A stretch of 6,594 nucleotides of DNA from Pseudomonadota bacterium (GTDB lineage: Bacteria > Pseudomonadota > Gammaproteobacteria > Burkholderiales > Sulfuriferulaceae). The stretch is taken from contig JAJYGL010000176.1 of assembly GCA_021790625.1 (NCBI GenBank), forward strand, positions 1-6,594, written 5' to 3'. Under the pieces are notes generated by a model that was given only the letters and a program-made list of their open reading frames with translations, was not told where the DNA came from and ran no database searches. Below are positions 6,332 through 6,594 of this stretch, piece by piece (position 1 is the first letter of the stretch; each line of letters begins with the position of its first letter). Both the position numbers and the translations under genes were made by a program.

Positions 6332-6594
6332 TTAGCGCCAGCTTCGCAACCGATAAAAAATGCCCAGATGAATGCATGCCAGAATCGGCACAAGAAATGC
6401 CGGAATGATCAGCCATGGCAGATCGGTTATGATGGTCATCGGCGGATTGGCGTGTATGATCTGCAAGGGCCCGGGTGCAGATACCGCACCGATCCCGATT
6501 GCCGCGACGAGATCCAGCAGGCCGAAACCGTTCCACAGCCAGATGGCTGCGCGCGCAGTCGTTGCATGGCGGTAAGCAAGCAGGGCGAGTGGCG
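6332..6594 (-). CDS. C-terminal part of an uncharacterised membrane protein
   Basis: A minus-strand frame is open from the right edge to TAA at 6334-6332, giving 86 complete codons of a gene whose start lies outside the window. The product has two clear hydrophobic segments: one from AAIWLWNGFGLLDLV through GIGAVS, and one from LPWLIIPAFLVPILACIHLG to the end, which closes with the basic tail FYRLRSWR. Between them is a proline- and glycine-containing loop (SAPGPLQ, then NPPMTII). The layout (WN.FGLLDL followed by SSPGPLQ-like and P..LIP.F.VP segments) resembles small bacterial multi-helix membrane proteins annotated only as hypothetical; I do not know a function. The coherent hydrophobic pattern and the absence of stops support a real gene. 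Confidence 0.7.
   Translation of the reverse strand, partial: PLALLAYRHATTARAAIWLWNGFGLLDLVAAIGIGAVSAPGPLQIIHANPPMTIITDLPWLIIPAFLVPILACIHLGIFYRLRSWR

Noticed and set aside
6234..6536. 100-codon minus-strand frame over the right end
   Set aside because: Its composition is not protein-like and it overlaps the membrane-protein frame, which has a clear helix pattern and is open to the edge.
6372..6575. 67-codon plus-strand frame at the right end
   Set aside because: It is antisense to the membrane-protein gene and has no recognisable features.

Overview
The window looks like the chromosome of a moderate-GC proteobacterium. The protein styles (a HAMP-PAS-GGDEF-EAL sensor, a TauE/SafE transporter, an EamA transporter and a RelB/RelE-type module) would fit a betaproteobacterium such as a Nitrosomonadales/Gallionellaceae relative. 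That placement is an impression from the proteins, not a computed result.

Layout. From the left edge to about 2489, on the plus strand, lies a large membrane-bound cyclic-di-GMP enzyme with a periplasmic sensor region, HAMP, PAS, GGDEF and EAL domains; every catalytic motif I could check is intact. Next is a 417-base non-coding stretch with several small hairpins, including two that cannot form together. It leads into a plus-strand group of three genes (2907-5552): an isocitrate lyase/PEP mutase superfamily enzyme with a lyase-type RCGH loop, a TauE/SafE anion transporter starting 2 bases after it, and an EamA/DMT-family transporter 49 bases further on. The first two look co-transcribed and may form a small make-or-break-and-transport unit for an unidentified small acid.

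The right end (5553-6594) is accessory debris read on the minus strand. It holds an intact RelB-like ribbon-helix-helix antitoxin, a partner RelE toxin gene reduced to its first 37 codons, a perfect 7+2+7 palindrome upstream of the antitoxin that is probably its operator, and a 5' fragment of an IS3-family orfA with its promoter still present and pointing at the antitoxin. The far right edge carries the C-terminal part of an uncharacterised membrane protein that begins outside the window.

I see no tRNA, rRNA, CRISPR array or complete mobile element. I do not see a clearly new system. The points most worth following are the decayed toxin-antitoxin module joined to an insertion-sequence remnant, and the lyase-TauE gene pair with its structured leader.
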